Assembly: GCF_011947265.1 (NCBI RefSeq)
Contig: NZ_JAATHD010000004.1
Location: forward strand, 310,001-374,000
Direction of reading: 5' to 3'
DNA length: 64,000 nt
From: Paenibacillus sp. HB172176
GTDB lineage: Bacteria; Bacillota; Bacilli; Paenibacillales; Paenibacillaceae
In this document: positions 10,495 through 18,035 of the stretch, piece after piece
Position numbering within the stretch: position 1 is the stretch's first letter
How the letters are laid out: the number at the start of each line of letters is the position of its first letter
The notes under the pieces: model-generated
What the model saw: the letters and a program-made list of their open reading frames with translations, nothing else
Told to the model about the DNA's origin: nothing
Database searches by the model: none
Program-made: the position numbers and the translations under genes

Positions 10495-10724
10495 GTAGGT
10501 GGGAGCGCTCATGAATATGTGGTCATCTGAGTGTTCAAGGTGGTGCGAATCTCGGGTGCGAATGTGAAGCGAACATGAAATTCCTGGGGGATTCGTACCG
10601 GATTTTATTTTTGATATTGTTTGGTTTTTGGCAAAACAAAAGAAAACAAAGACAATTGCACTTGTTTTAAGTCAGTTTGTATGGAGCAAGAAGCGAAAAG
10701 CAGGGTTTTTAGGCTGAATTCGCT
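10495..10724 (+). promoter_or_regulatory. Leader of CRISPR array 2
   Basis: These 230 bp between the cas2 stop and the first intact repeat are AT-rich in the second half, with T and A runs (GATTTTATTTTTGATATTG; CAAAACAAAAGAAAACAAAG). By analogy with other I-C loci this holds the array promoter and the signals for spacer insertion. The repeats beside it are perfect and those at the other end are decayed, which fixes the polarity. Confidence 0.8.
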
Positions 10725-11414
10725 GTCGCATCCCTCGCGGATGCGTGGATTGAAATTCCACAAACTAGCTGGGGAAGCTTTTTCATTTGCGTCGCATCCC
10801 TCGCGGATGCGTGGATTGAAATCACTTTCGGACGAAAAACAATATGCCGATCCCGGTCGCATCCCTCGCGGATGCGTGGATTGAAATCACGTGAAACAAT
10901 TGACGGTGATGAATATCGAATGTCGCATCCCTCGCGGATGCGTGGATTGAAATATCGGGGGATGGAGCAAAGTCGTCTTCCTCGGAGTCGCATCCCTCGC
11001 GGATGCGTGGATTGAAATGCGGCTTGGTCATGGACTATATGACCAATGTCAGTCGCATCCCTCGCGGATGCGTGGATTGAAATTTGTAAACTTCTATGGA
11101 TAAATTTTCAAAGGAGGGTCGCATCCCTCGCGGATGCGTGGATTGAAATCCTCGACATAACCCCGTACGATCTGTGCAACATAGCGTCGCATCCCTCGCG
11201 GATGCGTGGATTGAAATCGATGCGAGCGCGAATGCCATACGCGCAGCCGCGTCGCATCCCTCGCGGATGCGTGGATTGAAATCAGTCGATACCGTATTGA
11301 CGATTTTAATCATCTAGTCGCATCCCTCGCGGATGCGTGGATTGAAATAGTCCGATGCGCAGCTTTTACTAGCGTTCGGCACGTCGCATCCTATATGGAT
11401 GTCAAGGTAGGGGA
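10725..11414 (+). CRISPR. CRISPR array 2, type I-C
   Basis: Ten intact 32-bp repeats, identical to those of array 1, start at 10725, 10791, 10856, 10922, 10987, 11052, 11118, 11186, 11251 and 11317. Spacers are 33-36 bp. A decayed copy (about 17 of 32 positions, the first nine intact) follows at 11383-11414 after a normal 34-bp spacer. The array lies in the same direction as the cas genes, directly behind cas2 and its leader, so it is probably the actively growing array. Confidence 0.98.
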
Positions 11415-11551
11415 AATAAACGAAATTCGTATAGATACCAAAAACAATTAAAAACAAGAATATGTGTTCTGTATTATCTTAATTCATAATGGTACAATAT
11501 GGTTATGACAATCGAATCTTGGGTGGGCATGGTATCCCTTCGAGAATATGC

Positions 11552-11575
11552 TTACGAAGTACGTTTACTTCGTAA
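11552..11575 (+). promoter_or_regulatory. Perfect hairpin in the 5' leader of the toxin mRNA
   Basis: TTACGAAGTA, a CGTT loop, then TACTTCGTAA: a 10-bp perfect inverted repeat ending about 5 bases before the GGGGAGG ribosome site of the toxin gene. Such a stem could lower translation, as leader structures do in type I toxins. The role is inferred. A TACAAT box lies upstream at 11493-11498 without a good -35 partner. Confidence 0.55.
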
Positions 11576-11594
11576 ACGTTGGGGAGGTGATGCC

Positions 11595-11690
11595 ATGAAG
11601 GTAGAAGCAGCAATAACGATCATGTTATTATTCGGATCATTTATTCTTGCACTACTGACATACATCTCGAATAACTTCAAGAAAAAGTAA
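11595..11690 (+). CDS. Small holin-like membrane toxin (type I TA candidate)
   Basis: A 31-residue peptide: MKVEAAIT, a hydrophobic segment IMLLFGSFILALLTYI, then the basic tail NNFKKK. This layout (short polar start, one membrane helix with the FGxFxLxLLT pattern, lysine-rich end) is that of the putative holin-like toxins of Firmicutes, which resemble TxpA and Fst peptides of type I toxin-antitoxin pairs. GGGGAGGTG precedes the ATG. An in-frame start further up (11499) would add 32 residues unlike the family, so I do not use it. Two terminators follow. Antisense antitoxin RNAs usually overlap the 3' end of such genes; I see no clear antisense promoter. Membrane toxicity is inferred from the family. 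Confidence 0.75.
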   Translation: MKVEAAITIMLLFGSFILALLTYISNNFKKK

Positions 11691-11730
11691 GAACCCACCC
11701 CAAGGTTGTCCGCCGAAGGTGGGTTCTTTT
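11691..11730 (+). terminator. Terminator of the toxin gene
   Basis: GAACCCACC / GGTGGGTTC stem directly after the toxin stop codon, followed by TTTT. Confidence 0.8.
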
Positions 11731-11777
11731 CCCGATTTAGACTAGAAGGGATTACCCCCATCCAAGCCTTTTGTCTA

Positions 11778-11807
11778 GCCGAGTGTTACTAGCACTCGGC
11801 TCTTTTT
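11778..11807 (+). terminator. Second terminator behind the toxin gene
   Basis: Perfect stem GCCGAGTG / CACTCGGC with loop TTACTAG, followed by TCTTTTT. Two terminators in a row may give short and long toxin transcripts, or one may serve an unseen small RNA. Confidence 0.75.
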
Positions 11808-11842
11808 AAGATATGATAACACATTTAGAAAAAGAAGTGAAC

Positions 11843-11990
11843 TTATGGGAAAACCTTGCGCTGACTGAGCGCAGAATTGGCCCAACCTTCCATTTGTTTC
11901 AGATACTCGCCAAAGTTTGGATTACGCATGTCGTTGGCGCCAATCGTTACATCATCTCCCGCAACATATTTATTGATAAACAGACCGCCA
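11843..11990 (-). pseudogene. 3' fragment of a decayed gene, possibly SGNH/GDSL-like
   Basis: On the minus strand an open stretch of about 49 codons reads GGLFINKYVAGDDVTIGAND, continues with MRNPNFGEYLKQMEGW and ends at the TAA at 11845-11843. It looks like coding sequence. An upstream piece in another frame (RGVVRDE near 12000) would continue it after a frameshift. The GAND block resembles block III of SGNH/GDSL hydrolases, but this is weak evidence. There is no start codon or upstream gene body, so it is a remnant. Confidence 0.35.
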
Positions 11991-12079
11991 TCTCGTCACG
12001 AACCACGCCCCGCATGCCCTCCCCACCTACACTATGCCATATGCAGCAAGCGACTACTTATTTGGTCATCTGATGCTTA

Positions 12080-12108
12080 TTGCTTATCACATGCAGGGTC
12101 CCTATAAT
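12080..12108 (+). promoter_or_regulatory. Candidate sigma-A promoter of the AraC regulator gene
   Basis: TTGCTT at 12080-12085 and TATAAT at 12103-12108, 17 bp apart, about 35 bp before the start codon. Confidence 0.5.
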
Positions 12109-12143
12109 GAGACTACTACATTTGCATAGGGAGAATGCTTTGC

Positions 12144-14378
12144 ATGATGAAGTACAGCTACCTGAAAAAACTATTTGTATACAGCTTGATTTTGGGAGCG
12201 CTTCCCGTTATCGCAATGGGTGTGTTCTCGTATCAACGCGCCTCGACGGTCGTTCAGCACAAGGTGGAAGAGGCCAATCGGCAAATCTTGAGCCGGGCCG
12301 AGAACAGCGTCGAGCATAAGCTGGAAACCGCGCATATTATGGCTACCCAATTTGCCAATTCAACGCTGGCCGTCTCCGCCTTGGGGCTGGATCTGGATCG
12401 GCATCAATTCGAGGTGGTCAATGAACTGAATAAGACCATTCGGGGATTCCAGGTCTTTGATTTTGTGGAAAGCGTCTCTTTCGTCAATCTGGATAAAAAG
12501 TGGCTCATCAGCTATACGGGACTAGAACGGCTGGACGATGCAGACAAGCTTTCGGAGTGGTCCGACTTTCTGTCCAATCATACGCAGTGGGACACGGAAT
12601 CGGAGGGAGGGGCGGTCCAGTTAATTAAGACATTGCCTTTCCTGTCAGGCCAATCTCCGCCCAGGGCGGCGTTTGTCCTGAAGTTCTCCTCTCGATTGTT
12701 TAACTCGCTGGTTCTAAGCGAAAGCTTCGGAGACACTGTCATTTACAATGAAAATCTGGAAATGATTTTTCGGAATTCGGAAACTTTGAGCTCGGAGGTG
12801 CAGCAAGACAAGCTTGAGAAGGCATTGCGGCTCCAGTCGAGTGGGCAGGATATCGACATCGCGTTGAACGGCGATCCAATGTTGATTACGGTTCAGAATT
12901 CGGCTTATAACGGTTGGAAATATGTTTCTCTGGTTCATCTGTCCGACATTACGAAGGAGTCGAAAGCGATCGGCTGGGTTACGCTGTTTGTCTGTTTAGC
13001 GATCTTGTTGATTACACTCGGTCTTGCTTGGCAAGGCTCGAAAATGTTCTATTCTCCGATCCGATTATTGCGAGATATGGTCGCAGGCTCCAATCACGAT
13101 CTGATCTCGTCGGACGCCAGAGACGAGATTCAGTATATCCGCACAGGTATTCAAGGGCTGCTTGGCAATAAATTGGAGCTTCAGAAGCAGCTGCAGACAC
13201 AATATCCCTATTTGCATGAGCTGTTCGTCATCAAGCTCCTTCTCGGTCAACTAAGCGGCAAAGAAATCAATGGGCATCTCGAGATGTTCGATATTACTGG
13301 CGACTGGAGACGATTCAGTGTTCTGACGCTTAGAGTGTATTCCCTCGATAGATCCCGGTTTGAGGAGGGAGACCTGGGACTGATTCTGTATGCCGTGAAA
13401 AACATGATGGAAGAGATTTTGACAGCGGCGCAGCCGTTTCATCCGGTCATTATGAATGAGAGCTGCGTGGCGATCGTTGTGGATTCTTCCCAGGGGAAAG
13501 CGCAGGCGGATGATCGATTCATGCGCATCTGTGAGGAAATCAAAGAAAAGATTTATACGTTTCTTGGTCTGGAGATTCAAATGGGCGTCAGTCGATTTCA
13601 TGAGGAGCTGGAGCAAGCGTCCGTCGCGTTCGCCGATTCGACTGCCGCTCTGCGCTTCTGCCAGCGAACCGGTTATCGCGGAATCATGCGGTCGGAGGAA
13701 GCGGATCCGGGCAGATTGCTGGAGATCACGTACCCTGCGCGTCAAGAGCAGGAATTGTTGGAGGCGGTTCAAAGCGGAGATCGGGAAGCGGCGAATGAGA
13801 TCGCAGCCCGCATCCTGGAGGAAGTTGAGAAACGGCGGTTTACTCAGATCGAAGCGCAGGCGTTATTTTATCAGTTGTTCGTCAAGTTAATCGGCTTGCT
13901 TCAAAGAGACGAGCAAACCTTGAAGAAAATGCTGCTGGATGTGGAGCATGTCCAATCCTTGTTCCGAACCGCAAGCTTCGAGGAACTGGGGCAATGGTTT
14001 ACGAATATGGGATTGGAACCGTTGTTTGATCTAATGCTTGCCCGCGAACAGTCGCATCAAAGTCAAATGGCTCAAAAAATCAAAGAGGCGGTTCATACCC
14101 GGTTCGAGGAAAATCTTACGCTTGAGGCGATTGCGGATTTCATGAATTTCAATGCCAATTACTTAAGCAGAGTGTTCAAGAAGGAAATGGGCATGAGCTT
14201 CAGCGATTATATGGCGAACACGAAACTGGAGATGGCCAAGCAATTGCTGATCGAGAGCGATATGAAGGTTCAACAGGTCGCGGAAAAGCTGCATTATCAG
14301 AGCACGGCGGCCTTTATTCGGTACTTTCGAAAGATGGAGGGCATGACCCCTGCGATCTACCGGGAGAGGAAGCGGTAG
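12144..14378 (+). CDS. Membrane-anchored AraC-family transcription regulator
   Basis: A 744-residue one-component regulator. An N-terminal membrane helix (about residues 8-28) is followed by an extracellular sensor region of about 250 residues, probably Cache-like, then a second helix (AIGWVTLFVCLAILLITLGL), a cytoplasmic linker and a C-terminal AraC-type DNA-binding domain (ENLTLEAIADFMNFNANYLS, then the second helix-turn-helix VQQVAEKLHYQSTAAFIRYF). Such proteins sit beside LplB/YtcP sugar cassettes in Paenibacillus and sense the sugar outside the cell. I start at 12144 because AGGGAG is about ten bases away; the ATG at 12135 is only one base from it. It probably controls the permease, binding-protein and sulfatase genes that follow, since no kinase is nearby. 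Confidence 0.9.
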   Translation: MMKYSYLKKLFVYSLILGALPVIAMGVFSYQRASTVVQHKVEEANRQILSRAENSVEHKLETAHIMATQFANSTLAVSALGLDLDRHQFEVVNELNKTIRGFQVFDFVESVSFVNLDKKWLISYTGLERLDDADKLSEWSDFLSNHTQWDTESEGGAVQLIKTLPFLSGQSPPRAAFVLKFSSRLFNSLVLSESFGDTVIYNENLEMIFRNSETLSSEVQQDKLEKALRLQSSGQDIDIALNGDPMLITVQNSAYNGWKYVSLVHLSDITKESKAIGWVTLFVCLAILLITLGLAWQGSKMFYSPIRLLRDMVAGSNHDLISSDARDEIQYIRTGIQGLLGNKLELQKQLQTQYPYLHELFVIKLLLGQLSGKEINGHLEMFDITGDWRRFSVLTLRVYSLDRSRFEEGDLGLILYAVKNMMEEILTAAQPFHPVIMNESCVAIVVDSSQGKAQADDRFMRICEEIKEKIYTFLGLEIQMGVSRFHEELEQASVAFADSTAALRFCQRTGYRGIMRSEEADPGRLLEITYPARQEQELLEAVQSGDREAANEIAARILEEVEKRRFTQIEAQALFYQLFVKLIGLLQRDEQTLKKMLLDVEHVQSLFRTASFEELGQWFTNMGLEPLFDLMLAREQSHQSQMAQKIKEAVHTRFEENLTLEAIADFMNFNANYLSRVFKKEMGMSFSDYMANTKLEMAKQLLIESDMKVQQVAEKLHYQSTAAFIRYFRKMEGMTPAIYRERKR

Positions 14379-14432
14379 CGGTAGCTTCGTCTCCACCGGG
14401 CTAAGAAGCGATTGCTGTGCCTGGGCGATGTC

Positions 14433-14483
14433 AGGACTATTCTGGAATTCATCTCGCGATGATTTTCAGGATAGTCCTTTTCT
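14433..14483 (+). terminator. Terminator of the AraC regulator gene
   Basis: A long imperfect hairpin with arms AGGACTAT and ATAGTCCT around a TCGC loop, followed by TTTTCT. It separates the regulator from the transporter genes. Confidence 0.75.
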
Positions 14484-14692
14484 CATCGTGCTGCTTCGTC
14501 AAAAGGGGAAGGCTCCATATGCAGCAAATGACCTGAAGCTGGGGCAACATGGCGCACAATGCTGCGGCAATGGGCGTGCGCAGACCATCGACCTATGCAA
14601 GAAGCGACGCCTCATATGAGAGCGATGTGCATATAGACGCCCGGCGCGAAACTGGCTTAAGGTGAGAATACAAACGGGAAGGAGGAAACCTC
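14484..14692 (+). other. Promoter region of the sulfated-glycan transporter operon
   Basis: About 210 bp without a gene, between the regulator's terminator and the first permease. It should hold the promoter and the AraC-type operator. I could not identify either with confidence. GGAAGGAGG lies just before the permease start. Confidence 0.4.
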
Positions 14693-15616
14693 ATGCAGCA
14701 CGTGTCAACGGCTCGTCGATGGAAACGGCAATTGCTTCGAGATCGTTGGTTGTATTTGATGTTATTGCCGGGCATTATTTTTTTTCTGGTATACAAGTAT
14801 CTACCAATGTGGGGTGTCGTGATTGCGTTCCAAAATTATTCCCCCGGGCTGGGCTTGTTCCAGAGCGAGTGGGTAGGGCTCAAGCATTTTGATCGCTTGT
14901 TCTCAGAACCGACCTTCTGGATGCTGTTCCGCAATACGATTCTGTTGTCCGCTTATCAGCTCATTTTCTTTTTTCCGATTCCAATTGTGCTCGCCATCAT
15001 GTTGAACGAGCTGAGACATCAGGTATTCAAGAGATTCATTCAGACGGTGGTCTACATTCCGCATTTCGTCTCATGGGTCGTCATCGCAGGCATCAGTTAT
15101 TTGTTCCTGACGCCGGAAGGCGGGTTTATGAATGAATTTCTTGAAGTGCTCGGTCTGGAGAAAGTCAACTTTTTGATGAGCACGGACTGGTTTAGACCGC
15201 TGCAAGTGACGCAAGTTATTTGGAAGGATGCGGGCTGGGGAACGATTATCTTCCTTGCCGCGCTTGCCGGAGTCGATCCACAGCTCTATGAAGCAGCCAG
15301 AATTGACGGGGCGAATCGCTGGCGGCAGCTATGGCATATTACGTTGCCCGCGCTGCGCAGTACGATTGTGATTTTGTTTATTCTGAGACTGGGAGACATA
15401 TTGGAGCAAGGGGTCGAACACATCCTGCTGCTGCTCAATGCGGTGAATCGCGAGGTTGGCGAGGTATTCGATACGTATGTCTACACGGTAGGATTGCTGC
15501 AAGGGAATTTCAGCTACAGCGCCGCGGTAGGGATGTTCAAGTCGCTGGTAGGCTTGATTCTTGTGGTGGTTGCGAATTATTTGGCCAAGAAATCCGGCGA
15601 AGAGGGGGTGTTCTAA
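14693..15616 (+). CDS. ABC sugar transporter permease, LplB/YteP type
   Basis: One of two membrane subunits of a carbohydrate ABC importer. The 307-residue protein has six predicted membrane helices and the EAA loop EAARIDGANRWRQLWHITLP that docks to the ATPase. The N-terminal YLMLLPGIIFFLVYKYLPMW and MWGVVIAFQNYSPG segments are typical of LplB. The next gene starts two bases after its stop. No ATPase gene is present; these systems usually share one encoded elsewhere (MsmX-like). GGAAGGAGG precedes the ATG. Confidence 0.93.
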   Translation: MQHVSTARRWKRQLLRDRWLYLMLLPGIIFFLVYKYLPMWGVVIAFQNYSPGLGLFQSEWVGLKHFDRLFSEPTFWMLFRNTILLSAYQLIFFFPIPIVLAIMLNELRHQVFKRFIQTVVYIPHFVSWVVIAGISYLFLTPEGGFMNEFLEVLGLEKVNFLMSTDWFRPLQVTQVIWKDAGWGTIIFLAALAGVDPQLYEAARIDGANRWRQLWHITLPALRSTIVILFILRLGDILEQGVEHILLLLNAVNREVGEVFDTYVYTVGLLQGNFSYSAAVGMFKSLVGLILVVVANYLAKKSGEEGVF

Positions 15617-15617
15617 T

Positions 15618-16493
15618 ATGGAGAAGCGCTCCTTCGGCTTAAAGGGATTTGATGTCATCAATGCCGCGGTGTTAGCATTAATCGCCATCCTTATGGTATT
15701 TCCGTTTATTTATATCATCGCGCTGTCCTTCTCGGATGAGAAGACGATCGCCGAAGGCGGGTTGATTCTTTTCCCGAAGGGCTGGTCACTCGAGGCATAC
15801 CGCTATATCTTCTCCACGGATACCTTGATGAGAAGTCTGTACAATTCGATTCTGATTACGATTTGCGGTACAATTGTCAATCTGGTCATGACCAGTTTAA
15901 TGGCTTATCCCTTGGCGAAGACTCACCTGTTAGGAAGAAGAGGTCTTCTTATGTTTGTAATTTTCACCATTTTGTTTAGCGGCGGGATCATTCCAACCTT
16001 TCTCGTCGTGAAGTGGACGGGATTGCTTGACAGTATGTGGTCGGTCATCATCCCAACCTCGATCAGCGCGTTTTATTTGATCATTCTCAAAAACTTCTTT
16101 CAGCAAATTCCGGAGGGGTTGGAGGAGTCCGCCAAGATCGATGGCGCTAATGACATGGTCATTCTGCTTCGCATCGTATTGCCGTTATCCTTGCCGGCTA
16201 TGGCGACGTTTGCTTTGTTTTACGCAGTCGGTCATTGGAATATGTACTTTCAAGCGATCATGTATATCAACGACAATTCGAAATGGCCGATTCAGGTGCT
16301 GCTGCGGCAGATCGTCATCCTGTCCCAGAGCACTGTCGGAGACAGCTCTTCCATATCGGATGAGACGGTCCTGCCGCCGCAGTCTATCAAGATGGCCGTG
16401 ATCGTGTTTGCCACCGTTCCGATCATGCTCGTCTATCCATTTCTGCAGAAGCATTTTGCCAAAGGCGTTCTTCTAGGCTCCGTGAAAGGTTAA
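15618..16493 (+). CDS. ABC sugar transporter permease, YtcP/LplC type
   Basis: The second permease of the importer, 291 residues. It shows FPFIYIIALSFSDEK near the N-terminus, the EAA-like loop EESAKIDGANDMVILLRIVL, and the family C-terminus YPFLQKHFAKGVLLGSVKG. The ATG at 15618 overlaps the upstream stop region; an open frame further upstream lies within the first permease gene. The binding-protein gene follows after 22 bp. Confidence 0.93.
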   Translation: MEKRSFGLKGFDVINAAVLALIAILMVFPFIYIIALSFSDEKTIAEGGLILFPKGWSLEAYRYIFSTDTLMRSLYNSILITICGTIVNLVMTSLMAYPLAKTHLLGRRGLLMFVIFTILFSGGIIPTFLVVKWTGLLDSMWSVIIPTSISAFYLIILKNFFQQIPEGLEESAKIDGANDMVILLRIVLPLSLPAMATFALFYAVGHWNMYFQAIMYINDNSKWPIQVLLRQIVILSQSTVGDSSSISDETVLPPQSIKMAVIVFATVPIMLVYPFLQKHFAKGVLLGSVKG

Positions 16494-16515
16494 ATGAAAA
16501 GGGGAGGTTATGTAT

Positions 16516-18021
16516 ATGAGAATAAGAAATTGGTTCATCGGCGCGATAGCAGGTCTGTCATTGCTTGGAATGGTGGGCTGCAGCAACAACGGTTCAACGC
16601 AGGACGTTAATCAGAATCAAGGGAACGAAACGGGTGGGGCAGAGAAGCCCTACAAGATCAGCCTGATGTTCAACTATGATATTGCGCCGCCGGAGAACAA
16701 TTCCGAGGTCGTGAAAATCATTGAGAATTATACTAACACGAAGCTGGATCTGCAGGCGGTTCCTGACTCCACGCGTGCGGAGAAATTCAATGTTATGGTC
16801 GCTTCGGGGGATTTGCCGACCGCGATCAAATCCTTCTATTCGACAGCCGAGGTCAACGCCATCAAAGACGGGCTTTTCTGGGAAATCGGTCCTTATCTGG
16901 ACGACTATCCGAATCTGTCTTCCATTAACGATCTCGTCTATGATAATCTGAAGGTCGATGGGAAGGTATACGGAATTCCGTCGGTTCGGGATCTGGCGCG
17001 GAATACATTTGTGTATCGCAAAGACTGGCTGGAGAAACTCGGACTTCCGGAGCCCAAGACCCTGGATGATTTCTATACTATGGTGCATGCCTTCGCTACC
17101 GAGGACCCTGACGGCAATGGGAAGGACGATACCTACGGGCTTATCGAGAACGATGGTTTGTTCAATATGGATATGATCACCGCCTATTTCGGAGCGCCTA
17201 ATCAGTGGGGAGTGGAGGATGGCAAGCTATTCCCTTCCTTTACAACAGACGCTTATTTGGAAGCGCTGCAATTCTACCGCAAGCTGTATGACGAGAAGCT
17301 CATCAATCAAGACTTTGCGATTACTTCGCGCGATCTCTGGTTCAATATCTGGAAATCGGGGAAAGCGGGAGCCATGCGTCAAATTACTGCTAACGGCTTG
17401 GTAAGGCAGCAGGAAGCACAGAAGATAGATCCTGAAGCTGAAGTCGGGATGGTCTCCCTTCTCGAAGGACCGCGCGGCAAAATGATCTATTCCGAACGGG
17501 GAAGCAACGGCTTCTTCCTCATCTCGAAAAAAGCAGTCAAGACGGAAGAGGAGCTAAAGAGGGTGTTGACCTTCTTCAATCAATTAATGGACAAAGACAT
17601 GTCCGATCTGTTCAATTGGGGCATTAAAGATAAGACGTATACCCTTGAAAATGGTAAGGCCAAATATTTAGAGGGAGATGCCTTCTCGAAGCTTATTCAG
17701 CCTTATGGTCAACTCGCTGTAGGAGATATTGTGAAAAATTCAACGCCAGGTGTTCTCGACCCGCTTCATGAACAAGCGGTGGAGATGAATGCGGAAAATG
17801 AGAAAGCGGCTGTGGCCGATCCCGCTCTGACCCTGGATTCCCCTACCAGTAACGAAAAGAAGGCGCAGCTTGACAAGATTATTGCGGATGCGCGAATCAA
17901 GTTTATTATGGGCGATATCGATGAAGCAGGTTGGGCGAAAGCGATAGAGGATTGGAAAAAGAACGGCGGGCAGGATATCATTGAGGAATTAACTGCCGCA
18001 TACGAACAAAGTCAATCTTAA
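16516..18021 (+). CDS. Extracellular sugar-binding lipoprotein
   Basis: The substrate-binding component of the importer (solute-binding family 1, YtcQ/LipO-like), 501 residues. A lipoprotein signal ends in LGMVGC with the lipidated Cys22, followed by a Ser/Asn/Gln-rich linker. The mature part has typical features such as the DPDGNGKDDTYGL loop. ATG at 16516 has GGGGAGG eight bases upstream; the ATG at 16510 is too close. It lies directly behind the two permeases and before a sulfatase, so a sulfated oligosaccharide is a reasonable guess for the ligand. Confidence 0.93.
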   Translation: MRIRNWFIGAIAGLSLLGMVGCSNNGSTQDVNQNQGNETGGAEKPYKISLMFNYDIAPPENNSEVVKIIENYTNTKLDLQAVPDSTRAEKFNVMVASGDLPTAIKSFYSTAEVNAIKDGLFWEIGPYLDDYPNLSSINDLVYDNLKVDGKVYGIPSVRDLARNTFVYRKDWLEKLGLPEPKTLDDFYTMVHAFATEDPDGNGKDDTYGLIENDGLFNMDMITAYFGAPNQWGVEDGKLFPSFTTDAYLEALQFYRKLYDEKLINQDFAITSRDLWFNIWKSGKAGAMRQITANGLVRQQEAQKIDPEAEVGMVSLLEGPRGKMIYSERGSNGFFLISKKAVKTEEELKRVLTFFNQLMDKDMSDLFNWGIKDKTYTLENGKAKYLEGDAFSKLIQPYGQLAVGDIVKNSTPGVLDPLHEQAVEMNAENEKAAVADPALTLDSPTSNEKKAQLDKIIADARIKFIMGDIDEAGWAKAIEDWKKNGGQDIIEELTAAYEQSQS

Positions 18022-18035
18022 AGGATGATCATTCC

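Larger units (their letters stand above)
11640..11844 (+). repeat. Direct repeat, right copy (brackets the cas module)
   Basis: The counterpart of 2018-2219. It runs from inside the toxin gene, through both terminators, to the shared end TTAGAAAAAGAAGTGAACTT, where the two copies stop matching. Here it is joined to the complete toxin gene on the left, and on the right it abuts the stop of a minus-strand gene remnant. Confidence 0.9.

Noticed and set aside
10605..11313. Open frames over array 2 on both strands
   Set aside because: Same cause: translated repeats.
11349..11382. Last spacer of array 2 shares TTACTAGC...TCGGC with the second toxin-terminator loop (13 of 15 positions)
   Set aside because: The match is short, lies at the end of the spacer away from the seed, and a match of this quality is expected by chance somewhere in the window. 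Not enough to claim self-targeting.
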